Source: Paenibacillaceae bacterium
GTDB taxonomy: Bacteria; Bacillota; Bacilli; Paenibacillales; NBRC-103111
NCBI GenBank assembly: GCA_029256185.1
Contig: JAQSYI010000027.1
Location: 62,001-126,000 of the forward strand
Direction: 5' to 3'
DNA length: 64,000 nt
Shown here: one piece after another, positions 31,376 through 41,830 of the stretch
Numbering within the stretch: the stretch's first letter is position 1
Layout: each line of letters begins with the position of its first letter
Made by a program: the position numbers and the translations under genes
Notes under the pieces: generated by a model
Databases searched by the model: none
Told to the model about the DNA's origin: nothing
The model's input: only the letters and a program-made list of their open reading frames with translations

Positions 31376-31455
31376 GCAACGGACCTGAGCGCCCTTATTC
31401 GGTCAAAAACCGGGGGTTTGGAATTGTAACGGACTTGGTCTCTCAGGTCCGTTGC
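31376..31455. repeat. Inverted repeat GCAACGGACCTGAG ... CTCAGGTCCGTTGC
   Basis: 14-bp perfect stem, 31376-31389 with 31442-31455. Confidence 0.8.
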
Positions 31456-31508
31456 AAGCCGGGAAGGCCCGGCCTCAAGAATGAGGAACGAATTTACAAG
31501 ACGTTGTA

Positions 31509-31768
31509 CTAGCAATTTGCTAGCTGTTGGCCGATGCACGCTGCTGCAGGCGCTCCAGAGCTAGCAATTTGCTCGCTGTTGGCCGATGCACGCCGCTGCA
31601 GGCGCTTCAGAGCTAGCAATTTGCTAGCTGTTGGCCGATGCACGCCGCCGCAGGCGCTTCAGAGCTAGCAATTTGCTCGCTGTTGGCCGACGCACGCCAC
31701 TGCAGGCGCTCCAGAGCTAGCAATTTGCTCGCTGTTGGCCGATGCACGCCGCCTCAGGTGCTCCTCGC
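31509..31768. repeat. 52-bp minisatellite, about five units
   Basis: CTAGCAATTTGC starts at 31509, 31561, 31613, 31665 and 31717, exact 52-bp spacing. Confidence 0.93.
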
Positions 31769-31839
31769 TGTTGGCAGCGAGCCGAAATGTGTTGCGCGCC
31801 TGCTTGTCGCGTATTGCCCTCTTTATCCCGCCCCGATGA

Positions 31840-34353
31840 TTATAGCTCATCCAGACTCTTCTTGCGGGCATACTCCCGCGGTGTGGCGCCGTACCTTTTT
31901 TTGAACAGCTTAAAAAAGTAGCTCTTGTTCTCGATGCCTACGTCCAGCATAATCTCCTCCACCTTCAGGCTGGAATGCTCCAAGAGTTCCGCCGCCTTGG
32001 TCATCCGCATTTCGGTTAAGTAATCATTGATGGAGATATCAGCCACCTCGCGGAATATTTTGCCGGCATAGGTGGAGGACAGCTTCAGCATGGAGGCAAT
32101 CTGCTGCTGGTACAGCCCGCTGTCATGATAATTGTGGCGGATAATCTCTTTAACCGCCTCCGTCAGAATCACATGCTTCTCATTCTTGTCCACCGTGCTT
32201 GCCTGGGATGCCTGACCGATAGCCTGATACAGCGCCTGACCGGACTCCTCCAGCGTCTCGCAATCCATGATGCGCTGCGCCAGACTGTCCACTTGAAGTC
32301 CCGACGAGCCGAGCCGGGTACGGTCCAACTCATCCAGTGTAGATAATACCAGATAAATCCAATGCATCAGGTACAGCTTGATGGAGTTATAGTTATACCG
32401 CTTCAGCTTCTGCACAACCTCATCTATGGTCTTCCCCACCGTCTCCAGATCACGGCGCTTGATATCCTCCACAAACTTCTTCTCTGGAAGAATGGAGTAA
32501 TCCAATTCCTTCAGCTGATCCATAGCCGCAACGGTCTCTTCGAAGAGAACGGCCCCATAGCCTTGGACGAAGCGGTACATCCCGTAGCGCAGCGCCTCCT
32601 CATACAGTCCGGCAATGTCTGTGCGCCGGGAGGAGGGATTGCTTACGGATACGGAGAAGGTAATCTTGTAATGCTGCCGGATAAACTGCTGGGCATTGGC
32701 GATGGCCTGTTGAAGGACGGCATGGTCCATGGAGCGGGAGGAACCGGCAAGGCGCGCATCAGCAAGGTCCATATGAGCGTGATGGGCAGCTTCCGCATTG
32801 TCAGTATGAGCGTAATGGGCAGCGGCATGATCTGCATCCGTATGCGCATCGTTGGCACGGGCTGCTGCCGGATGGGCATCATGTGCATCTGTGCCGCCTG
32901 CTTCGTCAGCCTTCCCGCGCAGCATGCTCACCAGAAGTACCAGTTGCCCGTTCTTCAAGTCCACGGAGGCGCAAGCATAATCCCGGGCAAGGCATTCGGT
33001 CAACACATTGGCTGCGGCAAAACCGTACAGCTCCTTCTGCCGTTCGCTGAAACGGGCGGACCGCCCGGCGAACCGGTCCAGATGAACCACACATACACAG
33101 AAACTGTTGCTTCCGGATAAATCCAGTTGAACCGCTTCCTCTGCCTTTTTCCATTCTTCCTCACTCATGGTTCTGCTCTCAGCCAGCATACTGCGCAAGT
33201 AGAAGCTCATCATCACCCGATTATTGGAATGGGCCTTATCCCGGAATTGCTCAATCTGGCGGACATGGCTCTGAAAGATCCGGGACAACAGGTCCAGCTC
33301 ATCCTGCTGGTCCTGCTCCAGTTCATCCTCCGGGATACGGGACACTACATCCTTGACGAACCGGCCGAAGGGCATATAGATGGTGCCGGAGACCATATAA
33401 GACGAGAATAAGACCACCAGCAGGAAAATCAGGGTCAAAACAACGATGTTCACCTTCAACTGGTGCTGAAACCGGGAAAACTGATGGTCATCCTGCATCA
33501 TCAGAATGGACCAGTCCGCGTTCTCCACCCGGATAAAGGCCGTCAGATATTCCCGGCCTCCCTGTTCCATCTTCATGAAATCGAAGCTGGCTTCTCCCGG
33601 GTTGGATTCCCAAAATCGGGAAAGCGTCTCCCGGGTTGCCTGTCCGCTCCCGACCGCCGGCCCTGTCCCGAAGAGCACCGAGCCTTCCTTGTCAATAATC
33701 GAGATGTAATCCGCTCCTGTCCCGTCGTTGTGGGTCAGGCTTCGTATGTGATCGGCCAGCCATTGGGTCCTGATATTGATAATGACCGCCCCGTCAGGCT
33801 TGCCGCTGGAGTTGACGGATTCGAATACGGCGAAGGACAGCAGGTCCTCCCGTTGACCGTATGTACTCTCAATGGATAGGGGAATAAACTTCATCTTTTG
33901 CAGACCTGCGCTGGAGTTCAACAGCAGCTTCAAATTATGGTCCACATTGGAAAGGCTCTGGTATGTGGAGTAGAAGGTATCCAGCGTGCCGTTATAAATA
34001 TTGACGGAATGGATGAACGAGTAGGCGCCGATGCTTTTCTCCACGATCCCCATCTTGGTGATCAGATCATAGACAGCCCCCTCTGACTGGGCGAACATCA
34101 GGGATTGGGACTCATTGCTGTAATAAAGGGAGGCGCCCATGTTGCGGATCACATCATGCATATTATCGATGCTGATCTTCAATTGCCCCAATATCTTCTC
34201 ATTATTGACGGCTTCCTTCTTCAATACCGCATCTTCCATGTTGATATACAGCCCCGCTGAAAAGACGATGATCAACACCATAGTAGCCAGCATGACCCAT
34301 AAATAAATGCGGCGCAAATATTTCTTGTGAATGTTCCGGGCAAGTCCTCCCAT
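31840..34353 (-). CDS. AraC-family regulator with membrane sensor domain
   Basis: 837 aa; two TM helices with extracellular sensor; C-terminal HTH LYQQQIASMLKLSSTYAGKIFREVADISINDYLTEMRMTKA. Confidence 0.88.
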   Translation of the reverse strand: MGGLARNIHKKYLRRIYLWVMLATMVLIIVFSAGLYINMEDAVLKKEAVNNEKILGQLKISIDNMHDVIRNMGASLYYSNESQSLMFAQSEGAVYDLITKMGIVEKSIGAYSFIHSVNIYNGTLDTFYSTYQSLSNVDHNLKLLLNSSAGLQKMKFIPLSIESTYGQREDLLSFAVFESVNSSGKPDGAVIINIRTQWLADHIRSLTHNDGTGADYISIIDKEGSVLFGTGPAVGSGQATRETLSRFWESNPGEASFDFMKMEQGGREYLTAFIRVENADWSILMMQDDHQFSRFQHQLKVNIVVLTLIFLLVVLFSSYMVSGTIYMPFGRFVKDVVSRIPEDELEQDQQDELDLLSRIFQSHVRQIEQFRDKAHSNNRVMMSFYLRSMLAESRTMSEEEWKKAEEAVQLDLSGSNSFCVCVVHLDRFAGRSARFSERQKELYGFAAANVLTECLARDYACASVDLKNGQLVLLVSMLRGKADEAGGTDAHDAHPAAARANDAHTDADHAAAHYAHTDNAEAAHHAHMDLADARLAGSSRSMDHAVLQQAIANAQQFIRQHYKITFSVSVSNPSSRRTDIAGLYEEALRYGMYRFVQGYGAVLFEETVAAMDQLKELDYSILPEKKFVEDIKRRDLETVGKTIDEVVQKLKRYNYNSIKLYLMHWIYLVLSTLDELDRTRLGSSGLQVDSLAQRIMDCETLEESGQALYQAIGQASQASTVDKNEKHVILTEAVKEIIRHNYHDSGLYQQQIASMLKLSSTYAGKIFREVADISINDYLTEMRMTKAAELLEHSSLKVEEIMLDVGIENKSYFFKLFKKRYGATPREYARKKSLDEL

Positions 34354-34391
34354 ACGCCAAATCTCCCCTTATTATCAGCAAATACATGTTG

Positions 34392-36767
34392 TCATTTCAG
34401 CTGCAGTACCGCTTCCGCCCCGGCAAGCCCGGGACTTGCCGCTTGCAGCCGCAGTATTCCCTGCCCGCCGCTGCTCTGGACCAAAACAAGGCACCATCCG
34501 TGGAATGTCCGCCTGCGGTTGGCCTTGTCCGGCTCATGGCTGCTGGGGTTGCCGTTGCCTACGCCCAGTATCCGTCCGGGGCCCGTCACCGAAAATAGAA
34601 TGTCATTATCCGCATAAGGAACCACCCGGCCGTGCTGATCCGTAACGGCGACCCTCACCGCAACAGTATCTGCGCCGTCTGCGTTTATAGCAGTACGGTG
34701 GGGATACAACTCAATGCGGCAAGGAGTTTCTGTAGTGAACACTGTTGTCTCTGCGCATACCAGCCCGTTCCGCCGGCCAACCGCCCGCAGCTCTCCCGGC
34801 ACATATACAACCGGCCATTGCAGTTCGCCTGGCCCTTCCGTCTGCTGTACTCCCAGACTGACCCCGTTTACGAACAGCTCCACCGCATCCAGATTGGTAT
34901 ACGCGCGCACATCGATGAGTTCCCCCTCCCGGCCCTGCCAGTTCCAGTGGGGAAACAGATGAAGCACCGGCTCTCCGGTCCACGCCGCCTTGATATAATA
35001 ATAGATATCCTTCGGGAAGCCGCAGGTATCCATGATCCCGAAGTGGGAGTTGATGCAGGGCCACAGATACGGAGTAGGCTCTCCGCGGTAATCGAAGCCG
35101 GTCCACAGGAATACTCCCGTGAGAAAAGGATGCTGCATCACGTCATTCCAAGCCTTCTCTGGACTGCAGCTCCATGAGGGAAGATTGGTGCCATAGGCAG
35201 AGCAATAGCCCCGCTCGGGGTCATCGGCGTACTCGCCTCTGGTAGTGGTGAAGCTGGCGCTCTCCGTACCAATAACCAGCCGGCCGGGATGATCCTCGCG
35301 GTCACGGATATCCTGAGCATCGCGCTGACCATAATTGTACCCTACTATGTCAATCACGTCACTGTATCCGCCTTCATTCCAGCCGTGATTCATAGCCGCC
35401 ACAACCTGGCGGGCGGGATCAATCCTGTGCGCCGTATCCGCCATGGTCTTGAGAATTCTCGCTCCCGTTACGGTCCCCTCCAGCACCTCTTCATTCTCCA
35501 TACACCACATAATGACAGAAGGGTGATTGCCATCCCGCCGGATCAACTCCTTGAGTTGGGATAACCCCGTGGAACTGGAGTCCAGCTTCCGGTTCTCATC
35601 GATGACAAGCATCCCCAACCGGTCGCACAGATCAAGCAGCTCCGGCGCTGCCGGATGATGGGCGCTGCGGTAGGCGTTGCTGCCCATCTCCTTCAGCAGT
35701 CTGAGCTTGTAGTCGATCAGGCTGTCGGGGAGGGCCACCCCCACTCCGGCAAAATCCTGGTGATTGCATGTTCCCTTGATAGGAGTGGGAATTCCGTTCA
35801 GAATGAACCCCTGCTCCGCGTCAAAGGAAATGCTGCGGATGCCGAACATGACCTGGCAGCTGTCTGCGATTGCCTCTCCATGCCAGATTGTCACCAATAC
35901 GCTGTACAAATCCGGTTGCTCCGGGGACCACAGCCGGGGATGCTCCACCGTCAGCTGCTGCTCCAGTTGGGTACCGGCATACCATGGAGCAAGTGCAACA
36001 AGGGAGGAAGAGGCCACCAGCCGCTTATCCTGGTCATAGACCGCCGTATGCAGGCGGATATTGGCATCCGTTGTGTGCTCATTGCTTACTTCCGTCTTGA
36101 CGGTTACAAGAGCGTAATCCGGGGTAATCTCCGGCGTGGCTACTTGAATCCCATGCTCGGCAATATGCAGCCGCTCCGTATATTCCAGCCAGACATGACG
36201 GTAGATGCCGCAGCCTTCATACCACCAGCCTTCATGGTCGGTTGTGTCCACCTTGACCGTTATAACATTCTCCCCTTCATCCCCGTAACGGAGAACATCG
36301 GTCAGATCACAGGCAAATCCCAGATAACCTCCCCGATGCTCGATGAGCAGATGCCCGTTCACCCAAACCGTGCTTGAGCCGGTAATGCCGTCGAAGCGGA
36401 TGCTCCATTTTTTGCCCAGCCCTTGTGCCGGGACGGTGAACAGCTTGCGGTAGAAGCCTGTTCCGCTTGGTAAATATCCATGGCTGCCGGGACGCGCCCC
36501 GATATCGTCGCTTGCCACATATTGCTGCTCCACACACCAGTCATGGGGAAGCTGGACCGGCTTCCATGCCAATTCCCGGGAATCCATCCCTCTGTCCGTA
36601 TAGGCAATCTTCAGCCAGTCTCCGTCATCTATGTCCTCCGGGCATCCGGTATCCGTTATGCCTCCGGTCATGCCCGCCTTGACCGCATAGGGTACGGTTA
36701 TCTTCTCCTGAACAAACATCCAGCCGTCTTCAAATAAAATTTTGCCGCGCGGTTGCTTCATTTCCAC
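34392..36767 (-). CDS. Glycoside hydrolase family 2 (beta-galactosidase-like)
   Basis: 791 aa; LPHDWCVE; RDGNHPSVIMWCMENEE (acid/base region); GVFLWTGFDYRGEPTPY. Confidence 0.88.
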   Translation of the reverse strand: MEMKQPRGKILFEDGWMFVQEKITVPYAVKAGMTGGITDTGCPEDIDDGDWLKIAYTDRGMDSRELAWKPVQLPHDWCVEQQYVASDDIGARPGSHGYLPSGTGFYRKLFTVPAQGLGKKWSIRFDGITGSSTVWVNGHLLIEHRGGYLGFACDLTDVLRYGDEGENVITVKVDTTDHEGWWYEGCGIYRHVWLEYTERLHIAEHGIQVATPEITPDYALVTVKTEVSNEHTTDANIRLHTAVYDQDKRLVASSSLVALAPWYAGTQLEQQLTVEHPRLWSPEQPDLYSVLVTIWHGEAIADSCQVMFGIRSISFDAEQGFILNGIPTPIKGTCNHQDFAGVGVALPDSLIDYKLRLLKEMGSNAYRSAHHPAAPELLDLCDRLGMLVIDENRKLDSSSTGLSQLKELIRRDGNHPSVIMWCMENEEVLEGTVTGARILKTMADTAHRIDPARQVVAAMNHGWNEGGYSDVIDIVGYNYGQRDAQDIRDREDHPGRLVIGTESASFTTTRGEYADDPERGYCSAYGTNLPSWSCSPEKAWNDVMQHPFLTGVFLWTGFDYRGEPTPYLWPCINSHFGIMDTCGFPKDIYYYIKAAWTGEPVLHLFPHWNWQGREGELIDVRAYTNLDAVELFVNGVSLGVQQTEGPGELQWPVVYVPGELRAVGRRNGLVCAETTVFTTETPCRIELYPHRTAINADGADTVAVRVAVTDQHGRVVPYADNDILFSVTGPGRILGVGNGNPSSHEPDKANRRRTFHGWCLVLVQSSGGQGILRLQAASPGLAGAEAVLQLK

Positions 36768-36859
36768 CTTGTATGCTCCTTTTCTATAATCGTATACTCT
36801 TATTGTAAGAACAGAGCGGCGGCAATGGTTAATATAGAAGCATGATTTGATAACACGAA

Positions 36860-37837
36860 ATGAACATTTGGAGGAATACTATGCAACTGCCCTTCCGGCT
36901 CTCCCTGACCAGCCAACTGACGCCCCTGCCCCTTCAGTTGTACAGCGCAGGGGCTCATGAGCAATCTTACCAGTCACGTGCCAACGGGTATCCCGCCATG
37001 CAAATCTTTATTACATTCGCCGGGAGCGGACGCTTCGATTTCATGAACAGGCCGTTAAGAGGGCATCAGGCTGCAGATGGCGGCGTGACAGCCGGCAGGA
37101 TTGCACCGGCTATGAACGGGCGCGTGGATAAAATGCGGACGGAGCAGAAGACCGTAGTGCTCAGAGCCAATGAGGCCATGCTCGTACCGGCAGGGCGGGC
37201 CCACCAGTATGCCGCGGCAACCGGGGAATCCTGGGAAGTGGGTTATCTGGGGATCAGCGGGGGAGCGGTTCATGTTATTGCGGAAAATTGCGGACTGCCC
37301 TTGGAGACGCCCCTCCAGCTTCGCGACGGAAGCTTGCTGGAGCAGCCGTTGCGCGATATATGGGAGATAGCGGATGGGGCCAAGCCCGCCCAACTGGGAC
37401 AAGCTTCGCGGTTGCTCTATGATTTTCTGCTGCTGCTCGCAGAGAGCAGGGTGTCCGCCGAGGTGATGCCCCAACGGGCAAGCCAGCATCTGAGCGAGCC
37501 CCTGCAGCGGGCCACGGTATTGATGCATGAGCACTTCTGCGAGCCGCTCTTGATCTCCAACCTGGCGGCGGCTGTGGGTTATTCCGTCCAGCATTTCCAG
37601 CGGCTGTTCCGCCAGGCTTACGGCCTCCCGCCCCATGCCTACCTGAAGCGGCTCCGCATGCAGCAGGCCGCCCTCTGGATGGAGAAGCAGCCGGAGTTGC
37701 CTGTCTCCGAATTGGCCGGGCGCTTCAACTGGGAGCCGCACTACTTCATCCGCGTCTTCAGGAGCGTCTACCGTATGACACCAGGAGAGTACAAGCAGAA
37801 GCTGGTTTATAAAACAAGCACGCCGAAGAAGACATGA
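36860..37837 (+). CDS. AraC-family transcriptional regulator
   Basis: C-terminal double HTH LLISNLAAAVGYSVQHFQRLFRQAYGLPPHAYLKRLRM. Confidence 0.88.
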   Translation: MNIWRNTMQLPFRLSLTSQLTPLPLQLYSAGAHEQSYQSRANGYPAMQIFITFAGSGRFDFMNRPLRGHQAADGGVTAGRIAPAMNGRVDKMRTEQKTVVLRANEAMLVPAGRAHQYAAATGESWEVGYLGISGGAVHVIAENCGLPLETPLQLRDGSLLEQPLRDIWEIADGAKPAQLGQASRLLYDFLLLLAESRVSAEVMPQRASQHLSEPLQRATVLMHEHFCEPLLISNLAAAVGYSVQHFQRLFRQAYGLPPHAYLKRLRMQQAALWMEKQPELPVSELAGRFNWEPHYFIRVFRSVYRMTPGEYKQKLVYKTSTPKKT

Positions 37838-37864
37838 CCGCCCTGCTGCATCTCTCCTCCTCAT

Positions 37865-38884
37865 TCATCCGCCTGATAAATAGGCGTCCTCCCACCGCTT
37901 CTTCATATGGTTCCTGAACCATACTCCGAAGCTAAGGTCCTCATATATCTCCAGGTAGGCGGAGCGGATGGAGTTGCCGCGGGTATTCTCCAATGAGGAG
38001 ATATTCACTTGGGGAATGGCCTGGTGATCCACACAGGCGATCTTCCTGTAGCAATCCTTGCCGCCCCACACCTGATCGCCGATATGGGAATGGCCGTGGA
38101 GGTGCAAGCGGACTGTATCGGGAAGGGGGAGCAATTGATTTAACAATGCGGAAGGCCTGGCTCCACCTGCCAATGCATAATGGGAAGCGGTAATCACCGG
38201 CTTGCCGGACCCGGCGATCATCTCCCGGACCCGGGCATATTCTTCCGCACCATAAGGATAGTCGGCCGCACCGCGGGCTTCCCCGTGAGTGGTGAACCAC
38301 CTGCCTGCGGGGTCTCCATGATCGGAGAAGAACACCACCAGGAATTCCCCTATATCCTCCACAAAAAAGAACTGGTCCACCGATTCTATGGTCCTCCATC
38401 CGGGCACAGAACGCACCGTATTCCAAAAGGGAAAGTCCTCCCCGGGGCCTTGAAGAGAACCCTCGTTTACCCGGGAGCGGTACAAATCAAACTCATGGTT
38501 GCCCATGACATAACGGACAGGCACCGCTAACGGCTGCAAATACTGAAGATGAATTCCGCACATGGTACGGATCGCTTCCTCATCCTGCCTCTCGATGGCA
38601 TCCCCCAGATACCAGATGGCGTCGCATTCCAGCGATAAATCTCTGTGATCGGCAACCGCCGTCCGCAAGCATCTCTCCGAGTTAAGGGGGTCGCTCTGCT
38701 GCAAATCCGATATGACCCAGAACCGTTTAAGAATTTTCCTGCCCAGCGCTGCTCTTGCATGTCCTAACAAAGCCTCTCCTCCATCCCTGCAGCCCGTCCT
38801 GGTACACCGGCTCAAGCTGTTAATTGACGCCACCCCGTACTGACTCTCTTGCAGCACAATGCGCATGAGGCTGTCCACCCCCAT
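37865..38884 (-). CDS. Metallophosphoesterase
   Basis: WVISDLQQSDP, YLGDAIE, MGNHEFD, HLHGHSHIGDQ metal-binding motifs. Start uncertain. Confidence 0.8.
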   Translation of the reverse strand: MGVDSLMRIVLQESQYGVASINSLSRCTRTGCRDGGEALLGHARAALGRKILKRFWVISDLQQSDPLNSERCLRTAVADHRDLSLECDAIWYLGDAIERQDEEAIRTMCGIHLQYLQPLAVPVRYVMGNHEFDLYRSRVNEGSLQGPGEDFPFWNTVRSVPGWRTIESVDQFFFVEDIGEFLVVFFSDHGDPAGRWFTTHGEARGAADYPYGAEEYARVREMIAGSGKPVITASHYALAGGARPSALLNQLLPLPDTVRLHLHGHSHIGDQVWGGKDCYRKIACVDHQAIPQVNISSLENTRGNSIRSAYLEIYEDLSFGVWFRNHMKKRWEDAYLSGG

Positions 38885-39024
38885 GCTTCATGATAACGCT
38901 TTATCATCATCATAGTAGAACGCATGGCCACCGCGCAACATTAGATTGTCCCATAAGCAGTTCATGCGGCAGATGCGGCACCATGACAACCGCTTCTTCC
39001 CGCAAAAAACAAGCCCGTTTTATC

Positions 39025-39034
39025 GAACCGGTTC
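39025..39034. promoter_or_regulatory. Candidate LacI-family operator O1 (GAACCGGTTC)
   Basis: Perfect CG-centred palindrome in the divergent intergenic region. Confidence 0.4.
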
Positions 39035-39164
39035 TATGTCCGGCCCTTGCATGCCTCTGCGAAAACAAGGGAAATAACGGTAATAACCCGCTATTTATGA
39101 AGAAAATATTGCGTAAAAAACAGGATTTACAAATCATTTAAGCCAAGTTGATATTCCTCTCATA

Positions 39165-39174
39165 AAACCGGTTT
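39165..39174. promoter_or_regulatory. Candidate LacI-family operator O2 (AAACCGGTTT)
   Basis: Perfect CG-centred palindrome about 45 bp before the LacI-family gene. Confidence 0.45.
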
Positions 39175-39217
39175 AATATCTAGCTTGTAAGGAAGCAGGC
39201 GGGAGGTAGATGGTGTA

Positions 39218-40243
39218 TTGGCAACGATTGATGATGTAGCAAGGATTGCAGGAGTATCCAAAAGCACCGTATCCAACGTTTTTTCCAAAAAGAGGCCCAT
39301 CAGCAAGCAAGTGGCCGACCGTGTGCTGGACGCCGCCCGCGAGCTGAAATATAAACCCAACTACTGGGCGCGCAGCCTGGCCGGCATGGAAACCCGGATC
39401 ATCGGATTGAATATGGAGGGGGAGAAGGTCAAGTTCGGAGCCTTTCATATGACATTGCTGAACGGCGTATTGAAGGAATGCTACAGCAGAGGATACCGGC
39501 TTCTGGTGAACACACTGCCCAAGGATTTTGCAAGCCGGCCGGAAAACTGGTCTTCCGATCCGCTGGACGGCGAGATTTTGTTGGATCCGGTCATGAAGGA
39601 TTCCCGTCTGGAAGAAAGAGTCATGAACCGGACACCCGTTGTCGTAATCGGCAGACCCCCCATGGCTTATGAAACCGGAGTCTCCTACGTGGACAATGAT
39701 AATGTAGGTGTCAGTTGCCGGGTAACGGAGTATCTGTTGCAGTTGGGACACAGGCATATTCTGTTCCTGAACGCTCCCAAGAACCGGACGGTGGCTTATG
39801 ACAGGGAAAGCGGCTACCGCAGAGCCCATGAATCCCTGAAGCTGCCGGTCGACCCCAGGCTGGTAGTGTGCCGGGAGGAGAAGAATAGAAGCTCCTTTGA
39901 TTACGGCTACCGCACCGTCCTCCAGTTGTTGTCGTCCACCCCCGCTATTACCGCCATCATGACTGACACCGATAAAGTGGCACTGGGTGTCTACCAGGCG
40001 GCGAACGAATTGAAGCTGTCCATTCCGGGGGACCTGTCCGTATTTTCCTTCAGCGTGGAACCGGGATATGGGACCGAATTCATTCCTCCCTTAAGCTGCG
40101 TCCGGCTGGACGGTGAACAGCTGGGAGCAGAAGCAGCCAGGCTCCTGCTGGACCAATGCGCCCAGAAGTCCCATGCCGCCAAGCGGGTCATTATACCGTC
40201 AGAGCTGCTTTACAGGGAGTCCTGCAGTAAACCAAGGCAATAA
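39218..40243 (+). CDS. LacI-family transcriptional regulator
   Basis: ATIDDVARIAGVSKSTVSNVFSKKRPISKQVADRVLDAARELKYKPN. Confidence 0.92.
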   Translation: MATIDDVARIAGVSKSTVSNVFSKKRPISKQVADRVLDAARELKYKPNYWARSLAGMETRIIGLNMEGEKVKFGAFHMTLLNGVLKECYSRGYRLLVNTLPKDFASRPENWSSDPLDGEILLDPVMKDSRLEERVMNRTPVVVIGRPPMAYETGVSYVDNDNVGVSCRVTEYLLQLGHRHILFLNAPKNRTVAYDRESGYRRAHESLKLPVDPRLVVCREEKNRSSFDYGYRTVLQLLSSTPAITAIMTDTDKVALGVYQAANELKLSIPGDLSVFSFSVEPGYGTEFIPPLSCVRLDGEQLGAEAARLLLDQCAQKSHAAKRVIIPSELLYRESCSKPRQ

Positions 40244-40263
40244 TTAAATACGATTATAAAGGA

Positions 40264-41739
40264 GTGCAAACCATGCTGAAGAAAAGTCCGAAATTGACCT
40301 CTACCCTCCTTCTTTTGGCCTCGCTGAGCGTTGTCGCAGCCGGTTGCGGCGGTTCAACAGAAGGAACAAACGGAGAGGGCACTGCCAGCCCAAGCCCAAG
40401 TGAAGCCGCAAGCGCCGCTGCCACTGCCAGCGCCAAACCTCCGGAACAAAAGCAGAAGCAGCTCCGCATGATGGTGGGTGTCATCGGCGGCAAAACAGCA
40501 GAAGAGCATGAGCTGTTCCAGAAGGAGGTGGAGCGCCTGACCGGGATCAAGGTCACCATGGAGAAGCCCAGCGGCAATATGAATGACAAGCTGCTGCCGG
40601 CCATTTCCTCCGGGGAGAAATACGATCTGATCCAGGTAGACAAGCCGCTGATGGAAATCCTCTACGATCAGGGTGTGCTGATGCCTTTGGATGACCGGAT
40701 CAAGGGTTCCTCCGTCATCTCGGATGCCGCTGTCTTCCCGGCGGCCGAATGGGATCAGGTGAAGATGAAGGACGGCAAGGTATACGGGATTTTCACCAAA
40801 TTCCAGGGAGGCACCATGCCCACTGTCCGGCAGGATTGGATGGACAAGCTCAATCTGAAGGATCCGAAGTCGCTGGACGACTACTACAACGTGCTGAAGG
40901 CCTTCAAAGAAAAGGACCCCGACGGCAACGGCAAGGATGACACCTATGGCTTGTCCACAGCGGGACTGTATGAGATTCAGGGCTTCATGAGCGGAGCCGG
41001 TGTCAAGGCAGGATATGTCATGAAGGATGGCAAGCGCACCATCCCTTATGCTACGGAGGCCGCCGTTCCCGTATACGAATGGTTTGCCAAGCTGTACAAG
41101 GAAGGCATTCTCGATCCCAACTTCGCCACCAACGATTCCGGCAAAATGCGCGACCTGTTCCTGACCGACCGGGTAGGCATGGTCACTTATTGGGACGCCT
41201 GGGTAGGCATGTTCAACAATACCAGACAACAGCAGGACCCGAACACTTCCTTCCGGGCAAAGGGACTGTTGCCGGCAGAAGGGCCGGACGGCAAAATCAT
41301 TATGCGCCGTGGCGATCCCAATGTGTGGATCATTCCGGTCAACTCGCCGGATCCTGCAACCGCTATGGAATTCATCGAGTTCTGGAGCACGGAAAAGGGC
41401 AATATCCTGGGAACCCTGGGCATTGCGGAGCATGACTTTACGGTTAAGGATGGAAAGTATGAGCTGACGCAAACCGGCAAGGACCACAGCATGGATCACG
41501 GCTCTCCCTTCATCTACAACACCAAGTGGCAAAATCCCTTCGGTCTGCTTCCAGGTGTGAAGGAGGCGCAGGAGTTGGTGAAGAAGCACGCCACTCTGGA
41601 AACAACCGGCGCCAACTGGAAGGAAGTCGAGAAGATTCTCAACAACTACGCCCTCCAGGCCATGCAAGGCAAGCTTCCGGCGGCGGATGCCGTGAAGAAG
41701 ATGAACGATGAGTTAAAAGCGGCCAAGCTGATCGATTAA
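40264..41739 (+). CDS. Extracellular carbohydrate-binding lipoprotein (ABC importer 2)
   Basis: 491 aa; lipobox SVVAAGCGGS; adjacent to two permeases. Confidence 0.9.
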   Translation: MQTMLKKSPKLTSTLLLLASLSVVAAGCGGSTEGTNGEGTASPSPSEAASAAATASAKPPEQKQKQLRMMVGVIGGKTAEEHELFQKEVERLTGIKVTMEKPSGNMNDKLLPAISSGEKYDLIQVDKPLMEILYDQGVLMPLDDRIKGSSVISDAAVFPAAEWDQVKMKDGKVYGIFTKFQGGTMPTVRQDWMDKLNLKDPKSLDDYYNVLKAFKEKDPDGNGKDDTYGLSTAGLYEIQGFMSGAGVKAGYVMKDGKRTIPYATEAAVPVYEWFAKLYKEGILDPNFATNDSGKMRDLFLTDRVGMVTYWDAWVGMFNNTRQQQDPNTSFRAKGLLPAEGPDGKIIMRRGDPNVWIIPVNSPDPATAMEFIEFWSTEKGNILGTLGIAEHDFTVKDGKYELTQTGKDHSMDHGSPFIYNTKWQNPFGLLPGVKEAQELVKKHATLETTGANWKEVEKILNNYALQAMQGKLPAADAVKKMNDELKAAKLID

Positions 41740-41830
41740 CAGGTCAGGGAGGGGGGATCAGGCTCCCTCTTCCCTTTTTCCGCCTTGAAGGCGGAAGCGG
41801 CACATTCTTTGGGCAGGCGGTGAATGAAGC

